A DNA stretch of 12,388 nucleotides from Thermoleophilia bacterium (GTDB lineage Bacteria; Actinomycetota; Thermoleophilia; Gaiellales; Gaiellaceae): positions 1 through 12,388 of the forward strand of contig JAICTB010000042.1 of NCBI GenBank assembly GCA_025936595.1, given 5' to 3'. Below, piece after piece: positions 1 through 6,455 of the stretch. The notes beneath the pieces were generated by a model. That model had not been told where the DNA came from, made no database searches, and was given only the letters and a program-made list of their open reading frames with translations. The position numbers and the translations under genes are program-made. The first letter of the stretch is position 1; every line of letters begins with the position of its first letter.

Positions 1-1
1 C

Positions 2-973
2 GTGCTCACCGACTCGCTCGACTGGCACTGGATCTTCCTCGTCAACCTGCCGATCGGCGTCCTCGTCGTCGCGCTCGCGCTCCGGCTGCTGCCGACATCG
101 CACGGTGCCGCCGTCTCGGGCCGCCTCGACGTGGCCGGCGCGGTGACCGTCACGTCGGCTCTGATGCTCGCCGTGTACGCGATCGTGAACGGGAACCAGA
201 ACGGCTGGGAATCGCTGCAGACGCTCGGCCTGCTCGCCGTTGCTGCCGCGCTCCTCGCGGCGTTCGTCGCGATCGAGTCGCGCGTCGACTCCCCGCTGAT
301 GCCGCTCCGGCTGCTGCGTCTTCGCAACGTCGCGTTCGCGAACCTCGCGGGCGTGTTGTGGGCGGCGGCGATGTTCGCGTGGTTCTTCCTTTCGGCGCTC
401 TACCTCCAGCTCGTGCTCGGCTATACGCCGCTGCAGGTCGGCCTCGCCTTCCTGCCCGGCAACCTGGTGATGGGCGCCCTGTCGATCGTGGTCTCGGCGA
501 AGCTCGTGATGCGGTTCGGCATCAAGCCGCCGCTCGCCGTCGGGCTGCTCGTCGCCGCAACCGGCCTGCTGCTCTTCGCACGGGCGCCGGTCGGCGGAAG
601 CTACGTCGTCGACGTGCTCCCGGGGATGCTCCTGCTCGGGGTCGGTGCCGGGATCGCCTTCAACCCGATCCTGCTCGCCGCGATGTCCGACGTCGCTCCC
701 GAGGAAGCCGGTCTTGCCTCCGGGTTCGTGAACACCGCGTTCATGATGGGCGGCGCGGTCGGCCTCGCCGCCCTCGCGAGCATCGCTGCCTCGCGCACGG
801 AGACGCTGAGCGCATCGGGCAGCGGACCGCTCGCAGCGCTCGCGGGCGGCTACCACGCCGCGTTCGTGGCGGGCGCGCTCTGCGCAGCCGGTGCCGCCGC
901 TGTGGGAATGCTGCTCCTGCGTACGCGCCGGCAGCCGCACATGTCCAGCGAGCTCGCGATCGCGCACGAGTGA
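2..973 (+). CDS. DHA2-type MFS drug/metabolite exporter, 3' part (5' end outside the window)
   Basis: This is the C-terminal 323 residues of a major facilitator exporter of the 14-helix EmrB/QacA (DHA2) kind, a proton-driven efflux pump of the cytoplasmic membrane. The visible part opens with 'WHWIFLVNLPIGVL' (residues 8-21), the segment following the conserved 'GG.L....WRWIF.INVPIG' region near helices 5-6. About 150 N-terminal residues are therefore missing, and the GTG at base 2 is only the reading frame, not the start. Eight or so hydrophobic helices follow. A late signature 'GLASGFVNTAFMMGGAVGLA' (about residues 237-256) fits the family's helix 11-13 region. A short basic tail ends the protein. 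It converges on the exporter encoded on the other strand, with only five bases between the two stop codons. Substrate cannot be inferred. Family is secure; the DHA2 subfamily is likely. Confidence 0.9.
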   Translation: MLTDSLDWHWIFLVNLPIGVLVVALALRLLPTSHGAAVSGRLDVAGAVTVTSALMLAVYAIVNGNQNGWESLQTLGLLAVAAALLAAFVAIESRVDSPLMPLRLLRLRNVAFANLAGVLWAAAMFAWFFLSALYLQLVLGYTPLQVGLAFLPGNLVMGALSIVVSAKLVMRFGIKPPLAVGLLVAATGLLLFARAPVGGSYVVDVLPGMLLLGVGAGIAFNPILLAAMSDVAPEEAGLASGFVNTAFMMGGAVGLAALASIAASRTETLSASGSGPLAALAGGYHAAFVAGALCAAGAAAVGMLLLRTRRQPHMSSELAIAHE

Positions 974-978
974 ACTCT

Positions 979-2208
979 TTAAAGGTCCGCCGCAACGGCC
1001 TGCGGGCCGTGCCGGATGTGCGGCGAGGCGATCGCATAGCCGCTCGCAGCGACCATGACGCCGAACAGGATGAGCGGCGTCGTTGCTCCACCGAGATGCT
1101 GGAGGGACACGCCGACTCCGAGCATCCCGAACGGGACCGCGCCGAGGGAGACGACGGTGAACACGCTCTGCACGCGTCCTTGCAGCTCATCGGGGATGCG
1201 TGAGGCGCGGTACGCGCTGAGGCCGGCGCTCCACATCGGATACGGGATGAACATCGCCCCGTAGATCACGCCGAGCGTGAGCGGGTCGCGCACGACGGCG
1301 ATCACCGGCAGGAGAACGGTGATCGTGATCAGCGTCCCGTAAATGCCCGCTTGTAAGGGCAGAGCTCTCAGCAGGCGCGGTGCCACGACCGTGCCGACGA
1401 TGCCGCCGAGTCCGAGGAAGAGGAGCATCGCGCCGATGAGCGCGGCCGACGCACCACTCCGTCGGGCGATCACGACGACGACCAGGTAGAGCGAGTTGAC
1501 GGTCAGGTCGCTCGCGACGACGAGCAGCGAGTTCGCGCGCAGAAACGGCTCGTGCCACAGCCAGCGCACACCCTCGGCGATCTCCGCGTGGATCGTCTGC
1601 GCCGGGCCAGTCGAAGGACCGCGTCCTTCGTTCAGCGGGCGGCGGATCAGGAGCACCGAGATGAGCGACGCGGCGTAGCTGACCGCGTCGACGACGAATG
1701 GGACGGCACGGCTGAGCCCGTACAACGCCCCGCCCGCCGGCGTGCCGAGCAGCAGCGCTCCGTATTCACGCCGTTGGTTGAGCGCTGCTGCGTGCGGCAG
1801 CTCCTCGCTCGGCACGAGTTGCTTGAGCGCTGCCCGCTGGGCGACTTCGAACGTCGTGAAGCCAGCCCCGTCGACGAAGGCGACGGCGACCAGCTGCCCG
1901 AAGGAGACGAAACCCCAGATGACGCCGGCCGCCACGCTTGCGAGGGCGATTGCGCGCGCGAGCTCGCACACGAGCATCAAGCGCTTGCGGTCGTAGCGGT
2001 CGATCGCGACACCCGCGTACAGGCTCAGGACGAGGATCGGCAGCGTGCCGGCGAACTCGACGACGCCCGTCTTGGTCGCCGAATGCGTGAGCGCGAGGGC
2101 GAGCAGCGGCGTTGCGACACCGGAGATTCGCGTGCCGAGCGCGGACGCGACCTGCCCCGCGAGCAGGGTGCGGAAGTCGCGGAGAGCGGCAGCGCGACCG
2201 AGCGTCAC
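979..2208 (-). CDS. MFS exporter, DHA3 (MFS_3-like) type
   Basis: A complete 409-residue, 12-helix major facilitator protein of the macrolide/enterobactin-exporter type (DHA3), expected to expel a small molecule across the cytoplasmic membrane using the proton gradient. Motif A is clear between helices 2 and 3: 'GVAIDRYDRKR' at residues 66-76, with Asp70, Arg71 and Arg74. The N-terminal 'DFRTLLAGQVASALGT' (11-26) is typical of the family. A central cytoplasmic loop near residue 195 separates the two six-helix halves. It starts with GTG at 2208 inside the sequence GTGA, which also holds the stop codon of the upstream ArsR-like regulator. No independent ribosome site is visible, so translation is probably coupled. 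The regulator-pump pair suggests ligand-induced efflux; the ligand is unknown. Confidence 0.92.
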   Translation of the reverse strand: MTLGRAAALRDFRTLLAGQVASALGTRISGVATPLLALALTHSATKTGVVEFAGTLPILVLSLYAGVAIDRYDRKRLMLVCELARAIALASVAAGVIWGFVSFGQLVAVAFVDGAGFTTFEVAQRAALKQLVPSEELPHAAALNQRREYGALLLGTPAGGALYGLSRAVPFVVDAVSYAASLISVLLIRRPLNEGRGPSTGPAQTIHAEIAEGVRWLWHEPFLRANSLLVVASDLTVNSLYLVVVVIARRSGASAALIGAMLLFLGLGGIVGTVVAPRLLRALPLQAGIYGTLITITVLLPVIAVVRDPLTLGVIYGAMFIPYPMWSAGLSAYRASRIPDELQGRVQSVFTVVSLGAVPFGMLGVGVSLQHLGGATTPLILFGVMVAASGYAIASPHIRHGPQAVAADL

Positions 2209-2792
2209 GACCCGCGTTCGAGCTCGGCCGCCGGGAAGAGCGCCGCGAGTGCGCGGATCGCCCGGGAGCCGCTCGGGCGCTCGGACGGATTCGCCGTTCG
2301 CTTCCGGTACTTCGCAAGGAGCGCGACGACCGTTTGCGAGAGCTCACGCAGCTCCTCGGGCGTGAGGTAGAGGAGCTCCTCGTCGAGGACAGCCCCGCTC
2401 CATTCCTCCGGTAGCTCCTCGTAGTGGTCGAGCCAGTCGACCAACTCGAGCAGGGCGCGGTCGAGGACGACCTTCATCGCCTCCGAGGCTGCCCGTGCTG
2501 CGTCCGCGCCGATCCGGTCCGGGATGTGCTCCCCGCCCTCGACCCGTCTCCACGGCCGCTCGCGCCCGTCCCGAGCATCGGCCGCCTCGATGAACCCGTA
2601 CTTCGCGAGCTGGCGGAGGTGGAACGAGCAGCTCGCGGTGCTCTCGCCCGTTGCCTCCGCCGCCTCGGCCGAGGTCAGGGTGCCGCGACGGACGATCAGG
2701 TCGAGCAGGTGCAGCCGAAACGGGTGCGCCATCGCGCGCAGCGTGCGCGGGTCGCGCAGCTCCCGCGTGGCTCGACCGGACGGCGGCGCCAT
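2205..2792 (-). CDS. ArsR-like winged-helix transcriptional regulator
   Basis: A 195-residue regulator with an N-terminal winged helix-turn-helix (about residues 14-72) of the ArsR/HTH_20 kind. The stretch from 'LRAMAHPFRLHLLDLI' to 'SFHLRQLAKYGFIE' matches the family's helix 1 and recognition helix. 'RERPWRRV' forms the wing. No metal-binding Cys pair is present, so metal sensing is not supported. The acidic, helical C-terminal half (about 85-180) may bind a ligand or mediate dimerisation. The ATG at 2792 lies six bases after a good -10 element, so the mRNA probably has no leader. The stop codon overlaps the GTG start of the exporter by 4 bases, forming a two-gene operon. Two tandem dyads cover the promoter, which fits autorepression relieved by a substrate of the pump. 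This is inferred from layout, not shown. Confidence 0.9.
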   Translation of the reverse strand: MAPPSGRATRELRDPRTLRAMAHPFRLHLLDLIVRRGTLTSAEAAEATGESTASCSFHLRQLAKYGFIEAADARDGRERPWRRVEGGEHIPDRIGADAARAASEAMKVVLDRALLELVDWLDHYEELPEEWSGAVLDEELLYLTPEELRELSQTVVALLAKYRKRTANPSERPSGSRAIRALAALFPAAELERGS

Positions 2793-2797
2793 TCAGA

Positions 2798-2823
2798 AAA
2801 GATATCTTTGCAAAGTATGCTTT
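2798..2823. promoter_or_regulatory. Tandem operator: two AAAG-N4-CTTT dyads
   Basis: Reading the plus strand, AAAGATATCTTT (2798-2809, a perfect 12-base palindrome) is followed by GC and then AAAGTATGCTTT (2812-2823, the same arms with a different centre). The two dyads repeat with a period of 14 bases and run from the -10 box to the edge of the -35 box. The inner arms also form CTTTGCAAAG (2806-2815). The likely ligand is the adjacent ArsR-like protein acting as an autorepressor. That assignment is inference; the repeats themselves are directly visible. Confidence 0.7.
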
Positions 2824-2828
2824 GTCAA
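2799..2828 (-). promoter_or_regulatory. Promoter of the ArsR-like regulator/MFS operon, probably leaderless
   Basis: On the minus strand a perfect -35 TTGACA (2828-2823) is followed by an 18-base spacer and a -10 TATCTT (2804-2799, four of six matches). The ATG of the regulator begins at 2792, seven bases after the -10 element, where a transcription start would be expected. No Shine-Dalgarno can fit. The promoter sits in a 41-base AT-rich gap just after the stop codon of the OmpR-type regulator, so the operon has its own promoter. Confidence 0.7.
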
Positions 2829-2833
2829 ATGTG

Positions 2834-3466
2834 TTAGGTCGCGGGCATCGCCCCCAGCAGCCGGTAGCCGACGCCCCACACGTTGTCCACGAGCTCGACC
2901 GTCGCGCCCGCCTCACGCAACTTGCGGCGCAGGCGCGACGCATGCGAGTCGAGCGTTCTCGTCCGCCCCAACAATCGGTAGTCCCACACCTCCTGCAGGA
3001 GCTCCGCCTTCGTGAACACCCGCTCAGGCTCACGCGCGAGGCAGAGCAGCAGCTCGTACTCCTTCTGCGCGAGCTGCACGCGCCGGCCGTCGACGCGCAC
3101 GTCGCGCGTCCGCGTGTCGATGCGCACCGGCGGCGCCTCAACCACGTCGTCGAGCCGCGGCCGGACACGGCGCAGGACGGCGTGGATCCGCTCGACGAGC
3201 TCCTGGTAGTCGAACGGTCGCGCGAGGTAGTCGTCACAACCGCGCCGGAACGCGTGCACGCGGTCGACCGCATCGGCCTCGGCGCGGCCGAGCACGATCA
3301 CGGGCGCGCGCTCGACCCAGCAGTCGAAGCCGTCGACATCGCCGGCGAGCACGAGGTCGAACCGCCCGTGCTCCGGAACCAGCTCGAAGCCGTCGTGCGG
3401 AAGATGCCGCTCGAGAAAACCACGCGTCTCAGGCTCGGCGTCGGTGAGGAGCAGTGCAGCTGACAT
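2834..3466 (-). CDS. Orphan OmpR-type regulator with a degenerate receiver domain
   Basis: A 210-residue DNA-binding protein (213 if the GTG at 3475 is used; the ATG at 3466 gives the more usual N-terminus 'MSAALLLTD'). Numbering here is from the GTG. The C-terminal winged helix (about 115-209) is intact: 'QLAQKEYELLLCLA', 'VFTKAELLQEVW', 'TLDSHASRLRRKL' and 'VWGVGYRLL' follow the OmpR/PhoB pattern. The receiver (about 5-103) keeps its fold cues ('PVIVL', 'GCDDYLARPF') but loses the chemistry. The acidic pair is reduced ('TDAEPE' instead of 'DDEP'), Gly45 stands where the phosphorylated Asp is expected, Gly63 replaces the Thr/Ser, and Arg86 replaces the Lys. About ten residues between beta 3 and beta 4 are missing. 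No kinase gene is nearby. It probably acts without phosphorylation. It may be cotranscribed with the PadR/membrane-protein pair upstream. Confidence 0.88.
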   Translation of the reverse strand: MSAALLLTDAEPETRGFLERHLPHDGFELVPEHGRFDLVLAGDVDGFDCWVERAPVIVLGRAEADAVDRVHAFRRGCDDYLARPFDYQELVERIHAVLRRVRPRLDDVVEAPPVRIDTRTRDVRVDGRRVQLAQKEYELLLCLAREPERVFTKAELLQEVWDYRLLGRTRTLDSHASRLRRKLREAGATVELVDNVWGVGYRLLGAMPAT

Positions 3467-3512
3467 GGACGGCACGCTAGAACCGCCCGCCTCGCCCGGC
3501 TAGTTGTCCATT

Positions 3513-3526
3513 CGCACGATTGTGCG
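3513..3526. repeat. Inverted repeat between membrane protein gene and OmpR-type regulator
   Basis: CGCAC-GATT-GTGCG is a perfect five-base-arm dyad in the short gap between the stop codon at 3538 and the regulator start. It could be an operator or a weak RNA hairpin. No U-run follows on the minus strand, so it is not a canonical terminator. Confidence 0.35.
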
Positions 3527-3537
3527 CCGAGTGATCC

Positions 3538-4203
3538 TCACCCGGCCGGCACGGCCACGTCGAGTCGCGAGAACGTGCGCCGCGCGCGCCACAGGCCCCA
3601 CAGCACGAGCACCGCGGCGAACGGCCCGCCGCTGACGAGTGACACGAGCACGAAGCCGCCGATCCCCGCGTGCAACAGGACGACGAGCCGCAACGCCGCG
3701 CGGCCGAGGCAGTAGACCGCCCAGACGAGCGACTGCATCGAGAACTCGCGACGGAACGGCTCGCTCGCACGGAACGCGGGCGGGAACGGGTACCACGCAT
3801 TCGCAAAGACGCCGATCAGCGGCCTGCCGACAACGACGGAGACGACGTAGACGACGCCCCAGCACGCGCTCAGGACGACCGGCTGCGCGAGGTAGACGGT
3901 CGCGCTGTGCGCGGCGAGCGCGACGAGCGCCTGGATGACGACGAACACCGCGCCGACGACGGGGATCGCGCCGCCGGTGCCGCGCCGCCAGAGGTAGGCG
4001 GCCAGCGCGAGCGAGAGCACCGTCGACGCGCCCACTGCGACCGCGAGGCCTGCCACCTTCCACGCCCCGTAGAAGACGAGCACGGGGACGAATCCCTCGA
4101 GCACGAACTGCGGCAGGCCACGGCCGAGCAGCAGCCGCCACGTCGGCTCCGGCAGGTCCGTCAGGAGCTCTGGCGCAAACGGCGTTCCTGCCGATCGCAC
4201 CAT
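3538..4203 (-). CDS. VC0807/DUF3159-like integral membrane protein
   Basis: A 221-residue membrane protein with about six hydrophobic segments (roughly residues 33-53, 55-72, 78-97, 103-125, 157-177 and 181-205). The central 'VVGRPLIGVFAN' (124-135), then a charged loop and 'FSMQSLVWAVYCLGRAALRL', recall VC0807-family and DUF3159 proteins, whose biochemical role is unknown. The start is chosen at ATG 4203 because GGGGAA (4213-4208) lies four bases upstream; ATG 4215 would add four residues. Either choice overlaps the end of the PadR gene by 43-55 bases, in a different frame, so the two are surely cotranscribed and probably coupled. The pairing suggests that PadR controls this membrane protein. 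Coding status is strong; family assignment rests on a remembered pattern and is moderate. Confidence 0.82.
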   Translation of the reverse strand: MVRSAGTPFAPELLTDLPEPTWRLLLGRGLPQFVLEGFVPVLVFYGAWKVAGLAVAVGASTVLSLALAAYLWRRGTGGAIPVVGAVFVVIQALVALAAHSATVYLAQPVVLSACWGVVYVVSVVVGRPLIGVFANAWYPFPPAFRASEPFRREFSMQSLVWAVYCLGRAALRLVVLLHAGIGGFVLVSLVSGGPFAAVLVLWGLWRARRTFSRLDVAVPAG

Positions 4204-4685
4204 TCGATTCCCCATTCGCAGTGATCGAGGCCCCAGCGGTAGACGACGTCGACGAACGGCGGGTCGGGGCCGGTGCCGTCGTCGAGGCCGCGCAGGTACG
4301 CGAGCATCATCCGGTAGCCCTCCCGCCGGGCGGCGAGCAGCCCGAGTGCCTCCTCCGGCGGGAGCGCGTCGGCGAAGAAGAGCCGCAGGAGCGACTCGTC
4401 GCGCAACTCGAGGCGCGTTTCGTGGCCATGCAGCCAGTCCTCGAGTGCGACGCGTCCCGCGTCGGTGAGCCGGTAGAGCCGGCGTGAGCGCCCGCCGTTT
4501 GCGGCGTCGGCGCCCTCGATCCAGCCCGCGTCCTCGAGCCGGCGCAGCTCGGGGTAGATCTGCCCGTAGCTCGCGGCCCAGAAGTGCCGGATCGTGCGGT
4601 CGACGGCGCGCTTCAGGTCGTAGCCGCTCATCGGCCGCTGCCGGATCAGGCCGAGAATCGCCCACGTGACCGCCGACGCCTCCAT
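4161..4685 (-). CDS. PadR-family transcriptional regulator
   Basis: A 174-residue regulator of the PadR family, usually a dimeric repressor released by a small molecule. The N-terminal winged helix (about 5-80) has the family hallmarks 'MSGYDLKRAVD' (19-29), 'HFWAASYGQIYPELRRLE' (34-51), 'GWIEG' (54-58) and 'RRLYRLTDAGR' (68-78). The C-terminal part (about 85-170) matches the helical Vir_act_alpha_C-type dimerisation region with 'LEDWLHG' at its beginning. The ATG at 4685 follows a promoter whose predicted start point leaves only one or two untranslated bases. The 3' end overlaps the downstream membrane protein gene. Two dyads in the promoter are candidate autoregulatory sites. Three Trp residues and two Cys residues (156 and 163) lie near the C-terminus; no ligand is implied. 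Confidence 0.93.
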   Translation of the reverse strand: MEASAVTWAILGLIRQRPMSGYDLKRAVDRTIRHFWAASYGQIYPELRRLEDAGWIEGADAANGGRSRRLYRLTDAGRVALEDWLHGHETRLELRDESLLRLFFADALPPEEALGLLAARREGYRMMLAYLRGLDDGTGPDPPFVDVVYRWGLDHCEWGIEWCDRQERRLRQSS

Positions 4686-4693
4686 GTAGCGTC

Positions 4694-4722
4694 ACGATAT
4701 ATCTTAACGAGACGTTTGTCTA
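4694..4722 (-). promoter_or_regulatory. Promoter of the padR-like operon, nearly leaderless, with dyads
   Basis: On the minus strand TAGACA (4722-4717, five of six matches to -35) and TATCGT (4699-4694, four of six to -10) are separated by 17 bases. The ATG follows eight bases after the -10 box. The -35 box overlaps the stop codon of the UbiB-type gene. Two palindromes overlap the boxes: AGAC-GTTT-GTCT (4710-4721) at -35 and GATATATC (4696-4703) at -10. They may be PadR operators, but they do not show the textbook ATGT-N8-ACAT arrangement. Confidence 0.5.
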
Positions 4723-6357
4723 GAGACGGCCCGAGCGCACGACGCCCCAGAGGAGCCACGCTCCGAGGATCGCGGAGAGGCCGAAGCCGAGCACCGAGAC
4801 GACGTGCAGGCCGAGGACGTGCGGCCCGCTCTTCGCGAAGATGCCGATCAGGCTCGAGCCGATCAGCCCACCCGTCACGATGAGCGCGATCACGAGGCGG
4901 TTGAACAGCGTGTCGAGCTTCGCGAGCAGATCGTCGAGGCCCTTGTGCACGAAGCCCACCTCGATCTGGCCGTCGCGCACCTGCTCGAGCGTGTCGTGGA
5001 TCTGGTAGGGCAGGTCGACCGCCATCTGCGTCAGCTTCCACCCCTCGCGGCGCGCGCGCGAGGCCATCCGGCGCGGTGTGAAGCGCTCGAGCATCAGGTC
5101 GCGCGCGTACGGCTTCGCGACCTCGAACACGTTGAAGTCCGGGTAGAGCTCCATGCCGACCGAGCCGAGCGTCGCGATCGCCTTGTCGAGCATCACGAAG
5201 CGCGTCGGGAGCCGGAGGTTCATCGTGTAGATCAGCGAGAACGCCTCGCGGATCACCTGGATCGGGTCGATCTCCTGCAGGCGCGCGCCGTAGTAGCGGT
5301 AGTAGAGCTCGCGCAGCTCGGCGACGAACTGCTCCTCGCGTTCCCTGGGATAGCGGACGCCGAGATCCGACAGACGCTTCGGGAGCAGCTCGATGTTCTC
5401 CGATGCGGCGTCGATGAAGAGCCGCGTCAGCTTCGACATGTCCTCGTCGGTGAGCTTTCCGGCGAGGCCGAAGTCGACGAGGCCGATGCGTTCCGGCGAC
5501 AGGATGAGGATGTTCGCGGGATGGGGGTCGGCGTGGAAGAAGCCGTGTCGGAAGATCATCGTCATCCACGTCTCGGCGATCAGGTAGGCAAGCCGGCGGC
5601 GCTGGTCGAGCGACCAGTGCTCGACGTCGAGGTCGGCGAGCTGCACGCCCTCGAGATACTCGAGCGTCAGCACGCGGGAGCGCGTGTACGTCCAGTAGAC
5701 CCGGGGAACCGACACGTGCGGATGGCCGGCGAAGTCCTTGTGGAACGCGTCGGCGTTCCGCCCCTCGAGCCGGTAGTCGAGCTCCTGGCGGATCGAGCGT
5801 GCGAACTCGTCGACGAGCTCGTTCGCGTCGATGAAGTCGAGCGCGTGGATCCGCTCCTTGACGAGTCGCGCCGCCTGGTACATCAGCGACAGGTCCGCCT
5901 CGATCTGGCGCGGCGCGTTCGGCCGTTGCACCTTGACGATCACGCGGCGGCCGTTCGGGAGCGTCGCCCGATGCACCTGGCCGATCGACGCGGCCGCGAG
6001 CGGCTCGATCTCGAACTCCGTGAAGAGGCGCTCGACCGGCTGCCCGAGCTCCTCGCGAATCGTCTTCTCGACGTCGGAGTAGGGAAACCGCCGCACGTCG
6101 TCCTGCAGCCCGCGCAGCTCGGCGATGATGTCCGGCGGCACGATGTCGGGGCGTGTCGAGAGGAGCTGCCCGAATTTGACGAACGTCGGGCCGAGCTCGT
6201 CGAGCATCTCGCGCAGGTGGCGCCCGCGCGCGGTGCCTTCGACGGACGGATCGCCTGCCTTGCGCCCGTCGATCGCGTAGCCGAAGCCGTGACGGACGGC
6301 GACCTGCGCGATCTCGCTCAGGCGCCCGAGGTTCCGCTGCTTGGGACGCGTCGCCAT
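4720..6357 (-). CDS. UbiB/ABC1 (AarF) family atypical kinase
   Basis: A 545-residue UbiB-type protein-kinase-like ATPase, membrane-anchored. In bacteria with ubiquinone the family supports its synthesis; in actinobacteria, which generally use menaquinone, the role is unclear. Seen in order: the KxGQ signature 'FVKFGQLLSTRPD' (59-71, Lys61 and Gln64), the Ala-rich nucleotide loop 'AAAS' (121-124) that replaces the Gly-rich loop of ordinary kinases, the ATP Lys142 in 'VIVKVQRP', the 'HADPHPAN' catalytic loop (275-282, Asp277 and Asn282) and 'VDFG' (294-297). Two C-terminal hydrophobic segments (about 487-508 and 515-538) are the expected anchor. All key residues are present. ATG 6357 gives the usual N-terminus; the frame stays open further upstream, but that stretch is Arg-rich and unlike the family. 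No Shine-Dalgarno is visible. It stands alone, divergent from the membrane protein at 6456. Confidence 0.93.
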   Translation of the reverse strand: MATRPKQRNLGRLSEIAQVAVRHGFGYAIDGRKAGDPSVEGTARGRHLREMLDELGPTFVKFGQLLSTRPDIVPPDIIAELRGLQDDVRRFPYSDVEKTIREELGQPVERLFTEFEIEPLAAASIGQVHRATLPNGRRVIVKVQRPNAPRQIEADLSLMYQAARLVKERIHALDFIDANELVDEFARSIRQELDYRLEGRNADAFHKDFAGHPHVSVPRVYWTYTRSRVLTLEYLEGVQLADLDVEHWSLDQRRRLAYLIAETWMTMIFRHGFFHADPHPANILILSPERIGLVDFGLAGKLTDEDMSKLTRLFIDAASENIELLPKRLSDLGVRYPREREEQFVAELRELYYRYYGARLQEIDPIQVIREAFSLIYTMNLRLPTRFVMLDKAIATLGSVGMELYPDFNVFEVAKPYARDLMLERFTPRRMASRARREGWKLTQMAVDLPYQIHDTLEQVRDGQIEVGFVHKGLDDLLAKLDTLFNRLVIALIVTGGLIGSSLIGIFAKSGPHVLGLHVVSVLGFGLSAILGAWLLWGVVRSGRL

Positions 6358-6364
6358 ACGCAGA

Positions 6365-6440
6365 GTGTGACACGCGCGCCGTTCGGCGAACGAACGCCGC
6401 CGCTCGGCGACCCGTGGCGAGACACCGGCCGCCGCCGGTG
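6365..6440. promoter_or_regulatory. Divergent intergenic region with three inverted repeats
   Basis: The 98-base gap between the divergent starts at 6357 and 6456 holds three perfect dyads: GTGTGACAC (6365-6373), CGTTCGGCGAACG (6380-6392) and CACCGGC-CGCC-GCCGGTG (6423-6440). The first overlaps a weak -10-like CACACT on the minus strand, six bases before the UbiB-type ATG. No convincing -35/-10 pair could be read for the plus-strand gene. Regulation from here is inference. Confidence 0.4.
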
Positions 6441-6455
6441 CCAAAGTTCGAGGCG

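Noticed and set aside
2205..2792. Metal-sensing ArsR/SmtB repressor
   Set aside because: The winged helix fits, but there is no Cys-x-Cys or His/Asp metal site, and the C-terminal half is longer than in metal sensors.
4204..4695. Upstream extension of the VC0807-like protein to 4695
   Set aside because: That stretch is the PadR gene read in another frame and is Arg/Pro-rich. A ribosome site precedes ATG 4203.
6380..6392. LexA/SOS box
   Set aside because: The actinobacterial/Gram-positive box is GAAC-N4-GTTC. Here the arms are in the opposite order (GTTC...GAAC) with a three-base centre.
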